Positions 1-13,700 of a stretch of DNA of 64,000 nucleotides are shown piece after piece. Under the pieces are notes generated by a model. It did no database searches. It worked only from the letters and a program-made list of their open reading frames with translations, and had not been told where the DNA came from. This DNA comes from Hydractinia symbiolongicarpus (taxonomy: Eukaryota > Cnidaria > Hydrozoa > Anthoathecata > Hydractiniidae), in contig NC_079882.1 in NCBI RefSeq assembly GCF_029227915.1, forward strand, positions 30,248,001 through 30,312,000, written 5' to 3'. Position numbers and translations under genes: made by a program. Position 1 is the stretch's first letter. Each line of letters opens with the position of its first letter.

Positions 1-23
1 GTCTAAAATCAGTTCAATTAAGT

Positions 24-395
24 CCCACAGTCAATCGTTTCACTGTTCAAAGCGATGAAACCTAGTACTATCAGAAACATATTGCTAAGTACATCTTAGT
101 ACGAATATGTTGCGCAACCGTTGTAACTCAAACGCACTGATACCGCTAGAAAGTCAATGAAATGTAGTTTTTGAAACAGTCTCTATTTCTTCAGCGCGCG
201 CTAACGGCAAGGATTGCTCCCACAGTAAAAAATGACTTATTTATCTACATTTTTTTATAAAGTGCAATCACAGCGCCCAGTGTAATCGTTGAGTTCAAGC
301 AATCATGTAAAATTAAGAAAAATGTTACTTCTTGAAGTTCAATTGTCTCCTTTCTCACATTCTTGAGGTCAAAGTCCAAGGCAGTTCAGTTAAGT
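24..395. repeat. Representative satellite monomer (372 bp)
   Basis: This is the first complete monomer, measured from CCCACAG to the base before the next CCCACAG. Neighbouring units begin at 396, 769, 1141 and 1514, so the period is 372-373 bp. The motif TCCCACAGT occurs twice in a unit, here near 23 and 218, splitting it into parts of about 195 and 177 bp. The two parts are not clearly homologous outside that motif. The phase chosen for the start is arbitrary. Confidence 0.9.
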
Positions 396-1590
396 CCCAC
401 AGTCAATTGTTTCACTGTTAAAAGCCATGCAACATAGTAATATCGGAAGCATAGCGCTAAATACATGTTGGTACGCATGTGTGACGCAGCCGTTGTAACT
501 CAAACGCACTAATACCGTTAGAAAGTCAATGAGATAAAGTTTTTGAAACTCTCTCCATTTCCTCAGCGCGCGCCAACGGCTAAGAATGGTCCCACAGTAC
601 AAAATGACTTATTTATCTAAACTTCTAAATGAAGCGCTACCGCAGCGCCCAGTGTAACCGCTGAATTCCAGCAATCAAGTCAAAATAAGAAGAATGTTAT
701 TTCTTGGGGTCCAATTGGCTCATTTATCACATTTATAATGTCAAAGTCCAAAATCAGTTCAATTAAGTCTCACAGTCAATCGTTTCACTGTTAAACGCGA
801 TGCAACCTTGTAATATCAGAAACGTATCGCTAAAACCATGTTCGTACGAATATGTTGCGCAAACGTTGTAACTCAAACGCACTGATACCGCTAGAAAGTC
901 AATGAAATGTAGTTTTTGAAACTGTCTCTATTTCTTCAGCGCGCGCTAACGGCAAGGATTGCTCCCACAGTAAAAAATGACTTATTTATCTACATTTTTT
1001 TATAAAGTGCAATCACAGCGCCCAGTGTAATCGTTGAGTTCAAGCAATCATGTAAAATTAAGAAGAATGTTACTTCTTGAAGTTCAATTGTCTCCTTTCT
1101 CACATTCATGAGGTCAAAGTCCAAGGCAGTTCAGTTAAGTCCCACAGTCAATTGTTTCACTGTTAAAAGCCATGCAACATAGTAATATCGGAAGCATAGC
1201 GCCTAGTACATGTTGGTACGCATGTGTGACGCAGCCGTTGTAACTCAAACGCACTAATACCGTTAGAAAGTCAATGAGATAAAGTTTTTGAAACTCTCTC
1301 CATTTCCTCAGCGCGCGCCAACGGCTTAGAATGGTCCCACAGTACAAAATGACTTATTTATCTAAACTTCTAAATGAAGCGCTACCGCAGCGCCCAGTGT
1401 AACCGCTGAATTCCAGCAATCAAGTCAAAATAAGAAGAATGTTATTTCTTGGGGTCCAATTGGCTCATTTATCACATTTATAATGTCAAAGTCCAAAATC
1501 AGTTCAATTAAGTCTCACAGTCAATCGTTTCACTGTTAAACGCGATGCAACCTTGTAATATCAGAAACATATCGCTAAATACATGTTGGT
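101..1590. repeat. Dimeric higher-order repeat, two copies of 745 bp
   Basis: The sequence from about 101-845 recurs at 846-1590 with a constant offset of 745 bp (two monomers) and few differences. For example, the TCAGCGCGCG box at 191 recurs at 936. The two monomers inside each copy differ from each other more than the copies differ. This pattern is characteristic of unequal exchange or slippage over a two-monomer unit. Boundaries are approximate. Confidence 0.8.
634..648. repeat. Hairpin shared by most monomers (example)
   Basis: GCGCT at 634-638 and AGCGC at 644-648 are perfect complements around a 5-base loop, ACCGC. The same stem is found in most monomers with loop variants ACCAC and ATCAC. 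This is direct sequence evidence for an inverted repeat; whether it folds in DNA or RNA is not known. Confidence 0.8.
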
Positions 1591-4500
1591 ACGAATATGT
1601 TGCGCAACTGTTGTAACTCAAACGCACTGATACTGCTAAAAAGTCAATGAAATGTAGTTTTTGAAACTGTCTCTATTTCTTCAGCGCGTGCTAACGGCAA
1701 GGATTGCTCCCACAGTAAAAAATGACTTATTTATCTAAATTTTAAAATGAAGCGCTACCACAGTGCCCAGTGTAATCGCTGAGTTCTAGCAACCATGTCA
1801 GATTAAGAAGAATGCTATTTCTTGGAGTGCAATTATCTCTTTATCACATTTGTAAGGTCACAGTCTAAAATCAGTTCAATTAATTCCCACAGTCACTCGT
1901 TTCACTGTTCAAAGCGATGAAACCTAGTACTATCAGAAACATATTGCTAAGTACATCTTAGTACGAATATGTTGCGAAACCGTTGAAACTCAAACGCACT
2001 GATACCGCTAGAAAGTCAATGAAATGTACTTTTTGAAACAGTCTTTATTTCTTCAGCGCGCGCCAACGGCTAAGAATGGTCCCACAGTACAAAATGACTT
2101 ATTTATCTAAACTTCTAAATGAAGCGCTACCGCGGCGGCCAGTGTAACCGCTGAATTCCAGCAATCATGTCAAAATAAGAAGAATGTTATTTCTTGGAGT
2201 CCAATTGGCTCATTTATCACATTTATAATGTCAAAGTCCAAAATCAGTTCAATTAAGTCTCACAGTCAATCGTTTCACTGTTAAACGCGATGCAACCTTG
2301 TAATATCAGAAACATATCGCTAAATACATGTTGGTACGAATATATTGCGCAGCCGTTGTAAGTCAAACGCGCTAATACCGTTAGAAAGTCAATGAGATAA
2401 AGTTTTTGAAACTCTCTTCATTTCCTCAGCGCGCGCCAACGGCTAAGAATGGTCCCACAGTACAAAATGACTTATTAATCTGAACTTCTAAATGAAGCGC
2501 TACCGCAGCGCCCAGTGTAACCGCTGAATTCCAGCAATCATGTCAAAATAAGAAGAATGTTATTTCTTGGGGTCCAATTGGCTCATTTATCACATTTATA
2601 ATGTCAAAGTCCAAAATCAGTTCAATTAAGTCTCACAGTCAATCGTTTCACTGTTAAACGCGATGCAACCTTGTAATATCAGAAACATATCGCTAAATAC
2701 ATGTTGGTACGAATATGTTGCGCAGCCGTTGTAAGTCAAACGCACTAATACCGTTAGAAAGTCAATGACATAAAGTTTTTGAAACTCTCTTCATTTCCTC
2801 AGCGCGCGCCAACGGCTAAGAATGGTCCCACAGTACAAAATGACTTATTAATCTAAACTTCTAAATGAAGCGCTACCGCAGCGCCCAGTGTAACCGCTGA
2901 ATTCCAGCAATCATGTCAAAATAAAAAGAATGTTATTTCTTGGGGTCTAATTGGCTCATTTATCACATTTATAATGTCGAAGTCCAAAATAATGTTCAAT
3001 TAAGTCCCACAGTCAATCGTTTCACTGTTCAAAGCGATGAAACCTAGTAATATCAGAAGCATATCGCTAAATACATGTTGGTACGAATTTGTTGCACAAC
3101 CGTTGTAACTCAAACGCACTGATACCGCTAGAAAGTCAATGAAATGTAGTTTTTGAAACTGTCTCTATATCTTCAGCGCGCGCTAACGGCTAGGATTAGT
3201 CCCACAGTAAAAAATGACTTATTTATCTACATTTTTTTATAAAGCGCAATCACAGCGCCCAGTGTAATCGTTGAGTTCAAGCAATCATGTAAAATTAAGA
3301 AGAATGTTACTTCTTGAAGTTCAATTGTCTCCTTTCTCACATTCATAAGGTCAAAGTCCAAGGCAGTTCAATTAAATCCCACATTCAATCGCTTCACTGT
3401 TCAAGGCGTAAAACCTAGTAACATCAGAAGCATGTCGCTAAGTACATGTTGGTACGAATTTGTGACGCAGCCGTTGTAACTCAAACGCACTGATACCGTT
3501 AGAAAGTCAATGAGATAAAGTTTTTGAAACTGTCTCCATTTCCTCAGCGCGCGCTACCGGCTAAGGTTGGTCCAACAGTACAAAAGCACTTATTTATCTA
3601 AACTTCTAAATGAAGCGCTACCGCAGCGCCCAGTGTAACCGCTGAATTCCAGCAATCATGTCAAAATAAGAAGAATGTTATTTCTTGGGGTTTAATTGGC
3701 TCATTTATCACATTTATAATGTCAAAGTCAAAAATCATTTCAATTAATTCCCACAGTCAATCGTTTCACTGTTATAAGCGATGCAACCTTGTAATATCAG
3801 AATCATATCGCTAAATACATGTTGGTACGAATATGTTGCGCAACCGTTGTAACTCAAACGCACTGTTACCGCTAGAAAGTCAATGCAATGCAGTTTTTGA
3901 AACTGTCTCTAATTTCTTCAGGTCGCGCTAACGGCAAGGATTGCTCCCACAGTAGAAAATGACTTTTTTATTTAAATTTTTAAATGAAGCGCTACCACAG
4001 CGCCCAGTGTAATCGCTGAGTTCCAGAAACCATGTCAGATTAAGAAGAATGCTATTTCTTGGAGTCCAATTATCTCATTTATCACATTTGTAAGATCACA
4101 GTCAACAATCAGTTCAATTAAGTCCCACAGTTAATCGTTTTACTGTTCAAAGCGATGAAACCTTGTAATATCAGAAACATATCGCTAAATACATGTTGGT
4201 ACGAATATATTGCGCAACCGTTGTAACACAAACGCACTGATGCCGCTAGAAAGTCAATGAAATGTAGTTTTTGAAACTGTCTCTATTTCTTCAGTGTGCG
4301 CAAACGCCAAGGATTGCTCCCACAGTAAAAAATGACTTACTTATCTACATTTTGTTATAAAGCGCTATCACAGCGCCCAGTGTAATCGTTGAGTTCAAGC
4401 AATCATGTCAAATTAAGAGGAATGTTATTTTTTGGAGTCTAATTGGGGGATCATTAATCACATTTATAACGTCAAAGTCCAAAATCAGTTCAATTATGTC

Positions 4501-7331
4501 CTACAATCAATTGTTTCACTGTTAAAAGCCATGCAACCTGGTAATATGTGAAACCTACCGCTAAAGACATGTTGGTACGAATATGTGACGAAACCGTTGT
4601 ACTTCAAGCGGACGGATACCGTTATTAAGTTAATGAAATGTAGTTTATGAAACTTTCTTAATTTCTTCAGCGCACGCTAACGGCTAGGATTGGTCCCACA
4701 GTAAAAAATGACTTATTTATCTAAATTTTTAAATGAAGCGCCACCACAGCGCCCAATGTAATGGCTGAGTTCCAGCAATTATGTCAAATTAAGAAGAATG
4801 TTATTTTTTGGTGTCCAATTAGGGGGTCATTTATTACATTTATAAGGTCAAAGTCCAAAACCAGTTCAACAAAGTCCCACAGTCAATCGTTTCACTGTTA
4901 AAAGCGATGCAATCTAGAAATATCAGAAACATAACGCTAAATACATGTTGGTACGAATATGTGACGCAACCGTTGTAACTCAAACCGACTGATAACGTTA
5001 GAAAGTCAATGAAATGTAGTTTTTGAAACTGCCTTTATTTCTTCAGGGCGAGCTAACGGCTAGGATTAGTCCCACAGTAAAAAATGACTTATTTATCTAC
5101 ATTATTTAATAAAGCGCTATCACAGCGCCCAGTGTAATCGTTGAGTTCAAGCAATCATGTCAAATTAAGAAGAATGTTATATCTTAGAGTCCAATTGTCT
5201 CATTTATCACATTTATAAGTTCAAAGTCCAAAATCAGTTCATTTAAGTCCCACAGTCAATTGTTTCACTGTTTAAAGCCATGCAACCGGGTAATATCTGA
5301 AACGTATAACAAAGTACATGTTGGTACGAATATGTGACGCAACCGTTGTGACTCAAACGGACGAATACGGTTAAAACTCAATGAAATATAGTTTTTGAAA
5401 CTGTCGCTATTTCTTCAGCGCGCGCTAACGGCTAGGATTGGTCCAACAGTATATAATGACTTATTTATCTACATTTTTAATAAAGCGCTACCACAGCACC
5501 TAGTGTAATCGTTGAATTTAATCAATCATGTAAAATTAGGAAGAATGTTATTTCTTAAACTCCAATTGGCTCATTTATCACATTTATAAGTTCAAAGTCC
5601 AAAATCAGATCAATTAAGTCCCACAGTTAATCGTTTCACTGTTAAAAGCGATGCAACATGGTAATATCAGAAACATATCGCTAAATACATGTTGGTACGA
5701 ATATTTGACGCAACCGTTGTAACTCAAACGGACTGATACCCTTAGAAAGTCAATGAAATAAAGTTTTTGAAACTGTCTCTATTTCCTCAGCATGCGCTAA
5801 CGGCAAAGATTGGTCCCACAGTTCAAAAGGAATTATCCAAATTTCCAAATTAAATGCTACCGCAGCGCCTAGCGTAACCACTGAATTCCAGCAATCATGT
5901 CAAAATGAGAAAAATGTTATTTCTTGCAGTCCAATTGGCTCATTTATCACATTTATAATGTCAAAGTCAAAAACCAGTTCAACTAAGTCCCACAGTCAAT
6001 TGTTTCACTGTTAAAAGCGATGCAACCTAGTAATATCAGAAACATAACGCTAAATACATGTTCGTACGAATATGTGACGCAGCCGTTGTAACTCAAATGC
6101 ACTGATACTGTTAGAAAGACAATGAGACAAAGTTTTTGATACTTTCTCCATTTCCTCAGCGCGCGCTAACGGCTAAGATTGGTCCCACAGTAAAAAATGA
6201 CTTATTTATCTACATTTTTTAATGAAGCGCTATCACAGCGCCCAGTGTAATCGTTAAGTTCAAGCAAACATGTCAAGTTAAGAAGAATGTTTTTTTTCGG
6301 AGTCCAATTGTCTCATTTATCATATTTATAAGGTCAAAGTCAAAAATCAGTTCAATTAAGTCCCACAGTCAACTGTTTCACTGTTTAAAGCCATGCAACC
6401 TGGTAATATCTGAAACATATCGCTAAGTACATGTTGGTACGAATATGTGACGCCACCGTCGTGACTCAAACGGACGGATACCGTTAAAACTAAATGAAAT
6501 ATAGTTTTTGAAACTGTCGCTATTTCTTCAGCGCGCGCTAACGGCTAGGATTGGTCCCACAGTATATAATGACTTATTTATCTACATTTTTAAATAAAGC
6601 GCTACCACAGCGCCTAGTGTAATCGTTGAATTCAATCAATCATGTAAAATTAAGAAGAATGTTTAATTCTTGGAGTCCAATTGGCTCATTTATCACATTT
6701 ATAAGTTCAAAGTCTAAAATCAGGTCATTAATCGTTTCACTGTTAAAAGCGATGCAACATGGTAATATCAGAAACATATCGCTAAATACATGTTGGTACG
6801 AATATTTGACGCAACCGTTGTAACTCAAACGGACTGATACCCTTAGAAAGTCAATGAAATAAAGTTTTTGAAACTGTCTCCATTTCCTCAGCATGCGCTA
6901 ACGGCTAAGATTGGTCCCACAGTTCAAAAGGAATTATCCAAATTTCTAAATGAACCGCTACCGCAGCGCCTAGCGTAACCACTGAATTCCAGCAATCATG
7001 TCAAAATGAGAAAAATGTTATTTCTTGCAGTCCAATTGGCTCATTTTCACAATTATAATGTCAAAGTCAAAAACCAGTTCAACTAAGTCCCACAGTCAGT
7101 TGTTTCACTGTTAAAAGCGATGCAACCTAGTAATATCAGAAACATAACGCTAAATACATGTTGGTACGAATATGTGACGCAGCCGTTGTAACTCAAATGC
7201 ACTGGTACAGTTTGAAAGTCAATGAGATAAAGTTTTTGAAACTGTCTCCATTTCCTCAGCGCGCGCTAACGGCTAAGATTGGTCCCACAGTAAAAAATGA
7301 CTTATTTATCTACATTTTTAATAAAGCGCTA
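1591..7331. repeat. Satellite monomers, irregular order
   Basis: About 15 further monomers of the same family follow. Related monomers recur at 2-monomer spacing at about 2220-2960, but no long exact higher-order unit is evident. Monomers around 4100-5600 are among the more divergent ones in the left arm. No gene or foreign element is seen. Confidence 0.8.
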
Positions 7332-7395
7332 TCACAGCGCCCATTGTAATCGTTGAGTTCAAGCTCACAGCGCCCAATGTAATCGTTGAGTTCAA
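7332..7395. repeat. 33-bp duplication inside a monomer (first of five)
   Basis: The segment starting TCACAGCGCCC and ending GAGTTCAAGC is present twice in direct orientation, at 7332-7364 and from 7365. It makes this monomer about 33 bp longer over this stretch, although a nearby loss before AAATTAAG partly offsets it. The same lesion recurs at 8463, 10339, 12208 and 14078, marking one subtype derived from a single founding event. Confidence 0.9.
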
Positions 7396-8462
7396 AATTA
7401 AGAAGAATGTTACGTCTTGGAGTCCAATTGTCTCATTCATCACATTTATAAGTTCAAAGTCCAAAATCAGATCAATTAAGTCCCACAGTCAATTGTTTCA
7501 CTGTTAAAAGCCATGCAACCTGGTAATATCAGAAACATATCGCTAAATACATGTTGGTACGAATATTTGACGCAACCGTTGTAACTCAAACGGACTGATA
7601 CCCTTAGAAAGTCAATGAAATAAAGTTTTTGAAACTGTCTCTATTTCCTCAGCATGCGCTAACGGCAAAGATTGGTCCCACAGTTCAAAAGGAATTATCC
7701 AAATTTCTAAATTAAATGCTACCGCAGCGCCTAGCGTAACCACTGAATTCCAGCAATCATGTCAAAATGAGAAAAATGTTATTTCTTGCAGTCCAATTGG
7801 CTCATTTATCACATTTATAATGTCAAAGTCAAAAACAAGTTCAACTAAGTCCCACAGTTAATCGTTTCACTGTTAAAAGCGATGCAACATGGTAATATCA
7901 GAAACATATCGCTAAATACATGTTGGTACGAATATTTGACGCAACCGTTGTAACTCAAACGGACTGATACCCTTAGAAAGTCAATGAAATAAAGTTTTTG
8001 AAACTGTCTCTATTTCCTCAGCATGCGCTAACGGCAAAGATTGGTCCCACAGTTCAAAAGGAATTATCCAAATTTCTAAATTAAATGCTACCGCAGCGCC
8101 TAGCGTAACCACTGAATTCCAGCAATCATGTCAAAATGAGAAAAATGTTATTTCTTGCAGTCCAATTGGCTCATTTATCACATTTATAATGTCAAAGTCA
8201 AAAACCAGTTCAACTAAGTCCCACAGTCAATTGTTTCACTGTTAAAAGCGATGCAACCTAGTAATATCAGAAACATAACGCTAAATACATGTTCGTACGA
8301 ATATGTGACGCAGCCGTTGTAACTCAAATGCACTGATACTGTTAGAAAGACAATGAGATAAAGTATTTGAAACTGTCTCCATTTCCTCAGCGCGCGCTAA
8401 CGGCTAAGATTGGTCCCACAGTAAAAAATGACTTATTTATCTACATTTTTAATAAAGCGCTA

Positions 8463-8527
8463 TCACAGCGCCCAGTGTAATCGTTGAGTTCAAGGTCACA
8501 GCGCCCAGTGTAATCGTTGAGTTCAAA
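8463..8527. repeat. 33-bp duplication inside a monomer (second copy)
   Basis: Same direct duplication as at 7332, with copies starting at 8463 and 8496. It lies 1131 bp (three monomers) from the first example. Confidence 0.88.
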
Positions 8528-10338
8528 ATTAAGAAGAATGTTACGTCTTGGAGTCCAATTGTCTCATTCATCACATTTATAAGTTCAAAGTCCAAAATCA
8601 GATCAATTAAGTCCCACAGTCAATTGTTTCACTGTTAAAAGCCATGCAACCTGGTAATATCAGAAACATATCGCTAAATACATGTTGGTGCGAATATTTG
8701 ACGCTACCGTTGTAACTCAAACGGACTGATACCCTTAGAAAGTCAATGAAATAAAGTTTTTGAAACTGTCTCTATTTCCTCAGCATGCGCTAACGGCAAA
8801 GATTAGTCCCACAGTTCAAAAGGAATTATCCAAATTTCTAAATTAAATGCTACTGCAGCGCCTAGCGTAACCACTGAATTCCAGCAATCATGTCAAAATG
8901 AGAAAAATGTTATTTCTTGCAGTCCAATTGGCTCATTTATCACATTTATAATGTCAAAGTCAAAAACCAGTTCAACTAAGTCCCACAGTCAATTGTTTCA
9001 CTGTTAAAAGCGATGCAACCTAGTAATATCAGAAACATAACGCTAAATACATGTTGGTACGAATATGTGACGCAGCCGTTGTAACTCAAATGCACTGATA
9101 CCGTTAGAAAGTCAATGAGACAAAGTTTTTGATACTTTCTCCATTTCCTCAGTGCGTGCTAACGGCAAAGATTGATCCCACAGTAAAAAATGACTTATTT
9201 ATCTACATTTTTTAATGAAGCGCTATCACAGCGCACAGTGTAATCGTTAAGTTCAAGCAAACATGTCAAGTTAAGAAGAATGTTTTTTTTCGGAGTCCAA
9301 TTGTCTCATTTATCATATTTATAAGGTCAAAGTCAAAAATCAGTTCAATTAAGTCCCACAGTCAATTGTTTCACTGTTTAAAGCCATGCAACCTGGTAAT
9401 ATCTGAAACATATCGCTAAGTACATGTTGGTACGAATATGTGACGCAACCGTTGTGAGTCAAACGGACGGATACCGTTAAAACTAAATGAAATATAATTT
9501 TTAAAACTGTCGCTATTTCTTCAGCGCGCGCTAACGGCTAGGATTAGTCCCACAGTATATAATGACTTATTTATCTACATTTTTAAATAAAGCGCTACCA
9601 CAGCGCCTAGTGTAATCGTTGAATTCAATCAATCATGTAAAATTAAGAAGAATGTTATTTCTTGGAGTCCAATTGGCTCATTTATCACATTTATAAGTTC
9701 GAAGTCCAAAATCAGGTCAATTAAGTCCCACAGTTAATCGTTTCACTGTTAAAAGCGATGCAACATGGTAATATCAGAAACATATCGCTAAATACATGTT
9801 GGTACGAATATTTGAGGCAACTGTTGTAACTCAAACGGACTGATACCCTTAGAAAGTCAATGAAATAAAGTTTTTGAAACTGTCTCCATTTCCTCAGCAT
9901 GCGCTAACGGCTAAGATTGGTCCCACAGTTCAAAAGGAATTATCCAAATTTCTAAATTAAATGCTACCGCAGCGCCTAGCGTAACCACTGAATTCCTGCA
10001 ATCATGTCAAAATGAGAAAAATGTTTTTTCTTGCAGTCCAATTGGCTTATTTATCACATTTATAATGTCAAAGTCAAAAACCAGTTCAACTAAGTCCCAC
10101 AGTCAATTGTTTCACTGTTAAAAGCGATGCAACCTAGTAATATCAGAAACAAAACGCTAAATAGATGTTGGTACGAATATGTGACGCAGCCGTTGTAACA
10201 CAAATGCACTGATACCGTTAGAAAGTCAATGCGATAAAGTTTTTGAAACTGTCTCCATTTCCTCAGCGCGCGCTAACGGCTAAGATTGGTCCCACAGTAA
10301 AAAATGACTTATTTATCTACATTTTTAATAAAGCGCTA

Positions 10339-10402
10339 TCATAGCGCCCAGTGCAATCGTTGAGTTCAAGCTCACAGCGCCCAGTGCAATCGTTGAGTTC
10401 AA
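10339..10402. repeat. 33-bp duplication inside a monomer (third copy)
   Basis: Direct copies start at 10339 and 10372. The spacing of 1876 bp from the previous example is five monomers. The first copy carries a TCATAGCG variant that weakens the local hairpin. Confidence 0.88.
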
Positions 10403-11830
10403 AATTAAGAAGAATGTTACGTCTTGGTGTCCAATTGTCTCATTTATCACATTTATAAGTTCAAAGTCCAAAATCAGATCAATTAAGTCCCACAGTCAAT
10501 TGTTTCACTGTTAAAAGCCATGCAACCTGGTAATATCTGAAACATATCGCTAAATATATGTTGGTACGAATATGGGACGCAACCGTTGTGACTCAAACGG
10601 ACGGATACCCTTAGAAACTCAAAAAAATATAATTTTTGAAACTGTCGCTATTTCTTTAGCGCGCTAGGATTGTCCCATAGTATATAATGACTTATTTATC
10701 TACATTTTTAAATAAAGCGCTACCACAGCGCCTACTGTAATCGTTGAGTTCAATCAATCATGTAAAATTAAGAAGAATGTTACTTCTTGGAGTCCAATTG
10801 GCTCATTTATCACATTTATAAGTTCAAAGTCCAAAATCAGATCAATTAAGTCCCACAGTTAATCGTTTCACTGTTAAAAGCAAAGCAACATGGTAATTTC
10901 AGAAACATATCGCTAAATACATGTTGGTCCGAATATTTGACGCAACCGTTGTAACTCAAACGGACTGATACCCTTAGAAAGTTAATGAAATAAAGTTTTT
11001 GAAACTGTCTCCATTTCCTCAGCATGCGCTAACGGCAAAGATTGGTCCCACAGTTCAAAAGAATTATCCAAATTTCTAAATGAAGTGCTACCGCAGCGCC
11101 CAGCGTAACCACTGAATTCCAGCAATCATGTCACAATGAGAAAAATGTTATTTCTTGCAGTCCAATTGGCTCATTTATCACATTTATAATGTCAAAGTCA
11201 AAAACCAGTTCAACTAAGTCCCACAGTCAATCGTTTCAATGTTAAAAGCGATGCAACCTAGTAATATCAGAAACATAACGCTAAATACATGTTGGTACGA
11301 ATATGTGACGCAGCCGTTGTAACTCAAATGCACTGATACCGTTAAAAAGTCAATGAGATAAAGTTTTTGAAACTTTCTCCATTTCCTTAGCGCGCGCTAA
11401 CGGCTAAGATTGGTCCCACAGTAAAAAATGACTTATTTATCTACATTTTTTAATGAAGCGCTATCACAGCGCCCAGTGTAATCGTTAAGTTCAAGCAATC
11501 ATGTCAAGTGAAGAAGAATGTTTTTTTTCGGAGTCCAATTGTCTCATTTATCATATTTATAAGGTCAAAGTCAAAAATCAGTTCAATTAAGTCCCAGAGT
11601 CAATTGTTTCACTGTTTAAAGCCATGCAACCTGGTAATATCTGAAACATATCGCTAAGTACATGTTGGTACGAATATGTGACGCAACCGTTCTGACTCAA
11701 ACGGACGGATACCGTTAAATCTAAATGAAATATTGTTTTTGAAACTGTCGCTATTTCTTCAGCGTGCGCTAACGGCTAGGATTGGTCCCACAGTATATAA
11801 TGACTTATTTATCTACATTTTTAAATAAAG

Positions 11831-13700
11831 CGCTACCACAGCGCCTAGTGTAATCGTTGAATTCAATCAATCATGCAAAATTAAGAAGAATGTTATTTCT
11901 TGGAGTCCAATTGGCTCATTTATCACATTTATAATGTCAAAGTCAAAAACCAGTTCAAATAAGTCCCACAGTCAATCGTTTCAATGTTAAAAGCGATGCA
12001 ACTTGGTAATATCAGAAACATAACGCTAAACACATGTTGGTACGAATATGTGACGCAGCCGTTGTAACTCAAATGCACTGGTACAGTTAGAAAGTCAATG
12101 ACATAAAGTTTTTGAAACTGTCTCTATTTCCTCAGCGCGCGCTAACGGCTAAGATTGGTCCCACAGTAAAAAATGACTTATTTATCTACATTTTTAATAA
12201 AGCGCTATCACAGCGCCCAGTGTAATCGTTGAGTTCAAGCTCACAGCGCCCAGTGTAATCGTTGAGTTCAAAATTAAGAAGAATGTTACGTCTTGGAGTC
12301 CAATTGTCTCATTTATCACATTTATAAGTTCAAAGTCCAAAATCAGACCAATTAAGTCCCACAGTCAATTGTTTCACTGTTAAAAGCCATGCAACCTGGT
12401 AATATCTGAAACATAACGCTAAATACATGTTGGTTCCAATATGTGACGCAACCGTTGTAACTCAAACGGACTGATACCCTTAGAAAGTTAATGAAATATA
12501 GTTTTTGAAACTGTCGCTATTTCTTTAGCGCGCTAGGATTGTCCCACAGTATATAATGACTTATTTATCTACATTTTTAAATAAAGCGCTACCACAGCGC
12601 CTACTGTAATCGTTGAGTTCAATCAATCATGTAAAATTAAGAAGAATGTTACTTCTTGGAGTCCAATTAGCTCATTTATAACATTTATAAGTTCAAAGTC
12701 CAAAATCAGTTCAACTAAGTCCCACAGTCAATTGTTTCACTGTTAAAAGCGATGCAACCTAGTAATATCAGAAACATAACGCTAAATACATGTTGGTTCC
12801 AATATGTGACGCAACCGTTGTAACTCAAACCGACTGATACCCTTAGAAAGTTAATGAAATAAAGTTTTTGAAACTGTCTCTATTTCCTCAGCATGCGCTA
12901 ACGGCAAAGATTGGTCCCACAGTTCAAAAGAATTATCCAAATTTCTAAATGAAGTGCTACCGCAGCGCCCAGCGTAACCACTGAATTCCGGCAATCATGT
13001 CAAAATGTGAAAAATGTTATTTCTTGCAGTCCAATTGGCTCATTTATCACATTTATAAGTTCAAAGTCCAAAATCAGTTCAACTAAGTCCCACAGTCAAT
13101 TGTTTCACTGTTAAAAGCGATGCAACCTAGTAATATCAGAAACATAACGCTAACTACATGTTGGTACGAATATGTGACGCAGCCGCTGTAATTCAAACGC
13201 ACTCATACCGTTAGAAAGTCAATGAGATAAAGTTTTTGAAACTGTCTCCATTTCCTCAGCGCGCGCTAACGGCTAAGATTGGTCCCACAGTACAAAATGA
13301 CTTATTTATCTAAACTTCTAAATGAAGCGCTACTGCAGCGCCCAGTATAATCGCTGAATTCCAGCAATCATGTCAAAATAAGAAGAATGTTATTTCTTGG
13401 CGTCCAATTGGCTCATTTATCACATTTATAAGTTCAAAGTCCAAAATCAGTTCAATGAAGTCCCACAGTCAATTGTTTCACTGTTAAAAGCCATGCAACC
13501 TGGTAATATCTGAAACATATCGCTAAATACATGTTGGTTCCAATATGTGACGCAACCGTTGTAACTCAAACCGACTGATACCGTTAGAAAGTCAATGAAA
13601 TGTAGTTTTTGAGACCGTCTTTTTTTCTTCAGCGCGAGATAACGGCTAGGATTGGTCCCACAGTAAAAAATGACTTTTTTATCTACATTTTTTAATAAAG
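11831..13700. repeat. Pentameric higher-order repeat, copy 1 (1870 bp)
   Basis: Five monomers that are repeated immediately downstream at 13701-15570 with a constant 1870-bp offset. Wherever I compared the two copies they were identical, including private variants such as CACATGTTGG at 12031/13901 and GTACAGTTAG at 12081/13951. The 33-bp internal duplication at 12208 belongs to this unit. The near-identity contrasts with the clear divergence between the five monomers inside the unit, so the duplication is recent or an assembly duplication. Confidence 0.92.

Noticed and set aside
390-602. 70-codon open frames at 390-602 and 1135-1347, and similar ones at 6626-6894, 7158-7349 and 53389-53580
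   Set aside because: Chance open frames in tandem repeat sequence. They are not conserved between monomers, have no recognisable domain and no supporting signals.
5449-5460. TATA-like sequence (AGTATATAATGAC) in a subset of monomers as a promoter
   Set aside because: It arises from a small change in the common AGTAAAAAATGAC and has no linked initiator or open frame. AT-rich repeats give such matches by chance.
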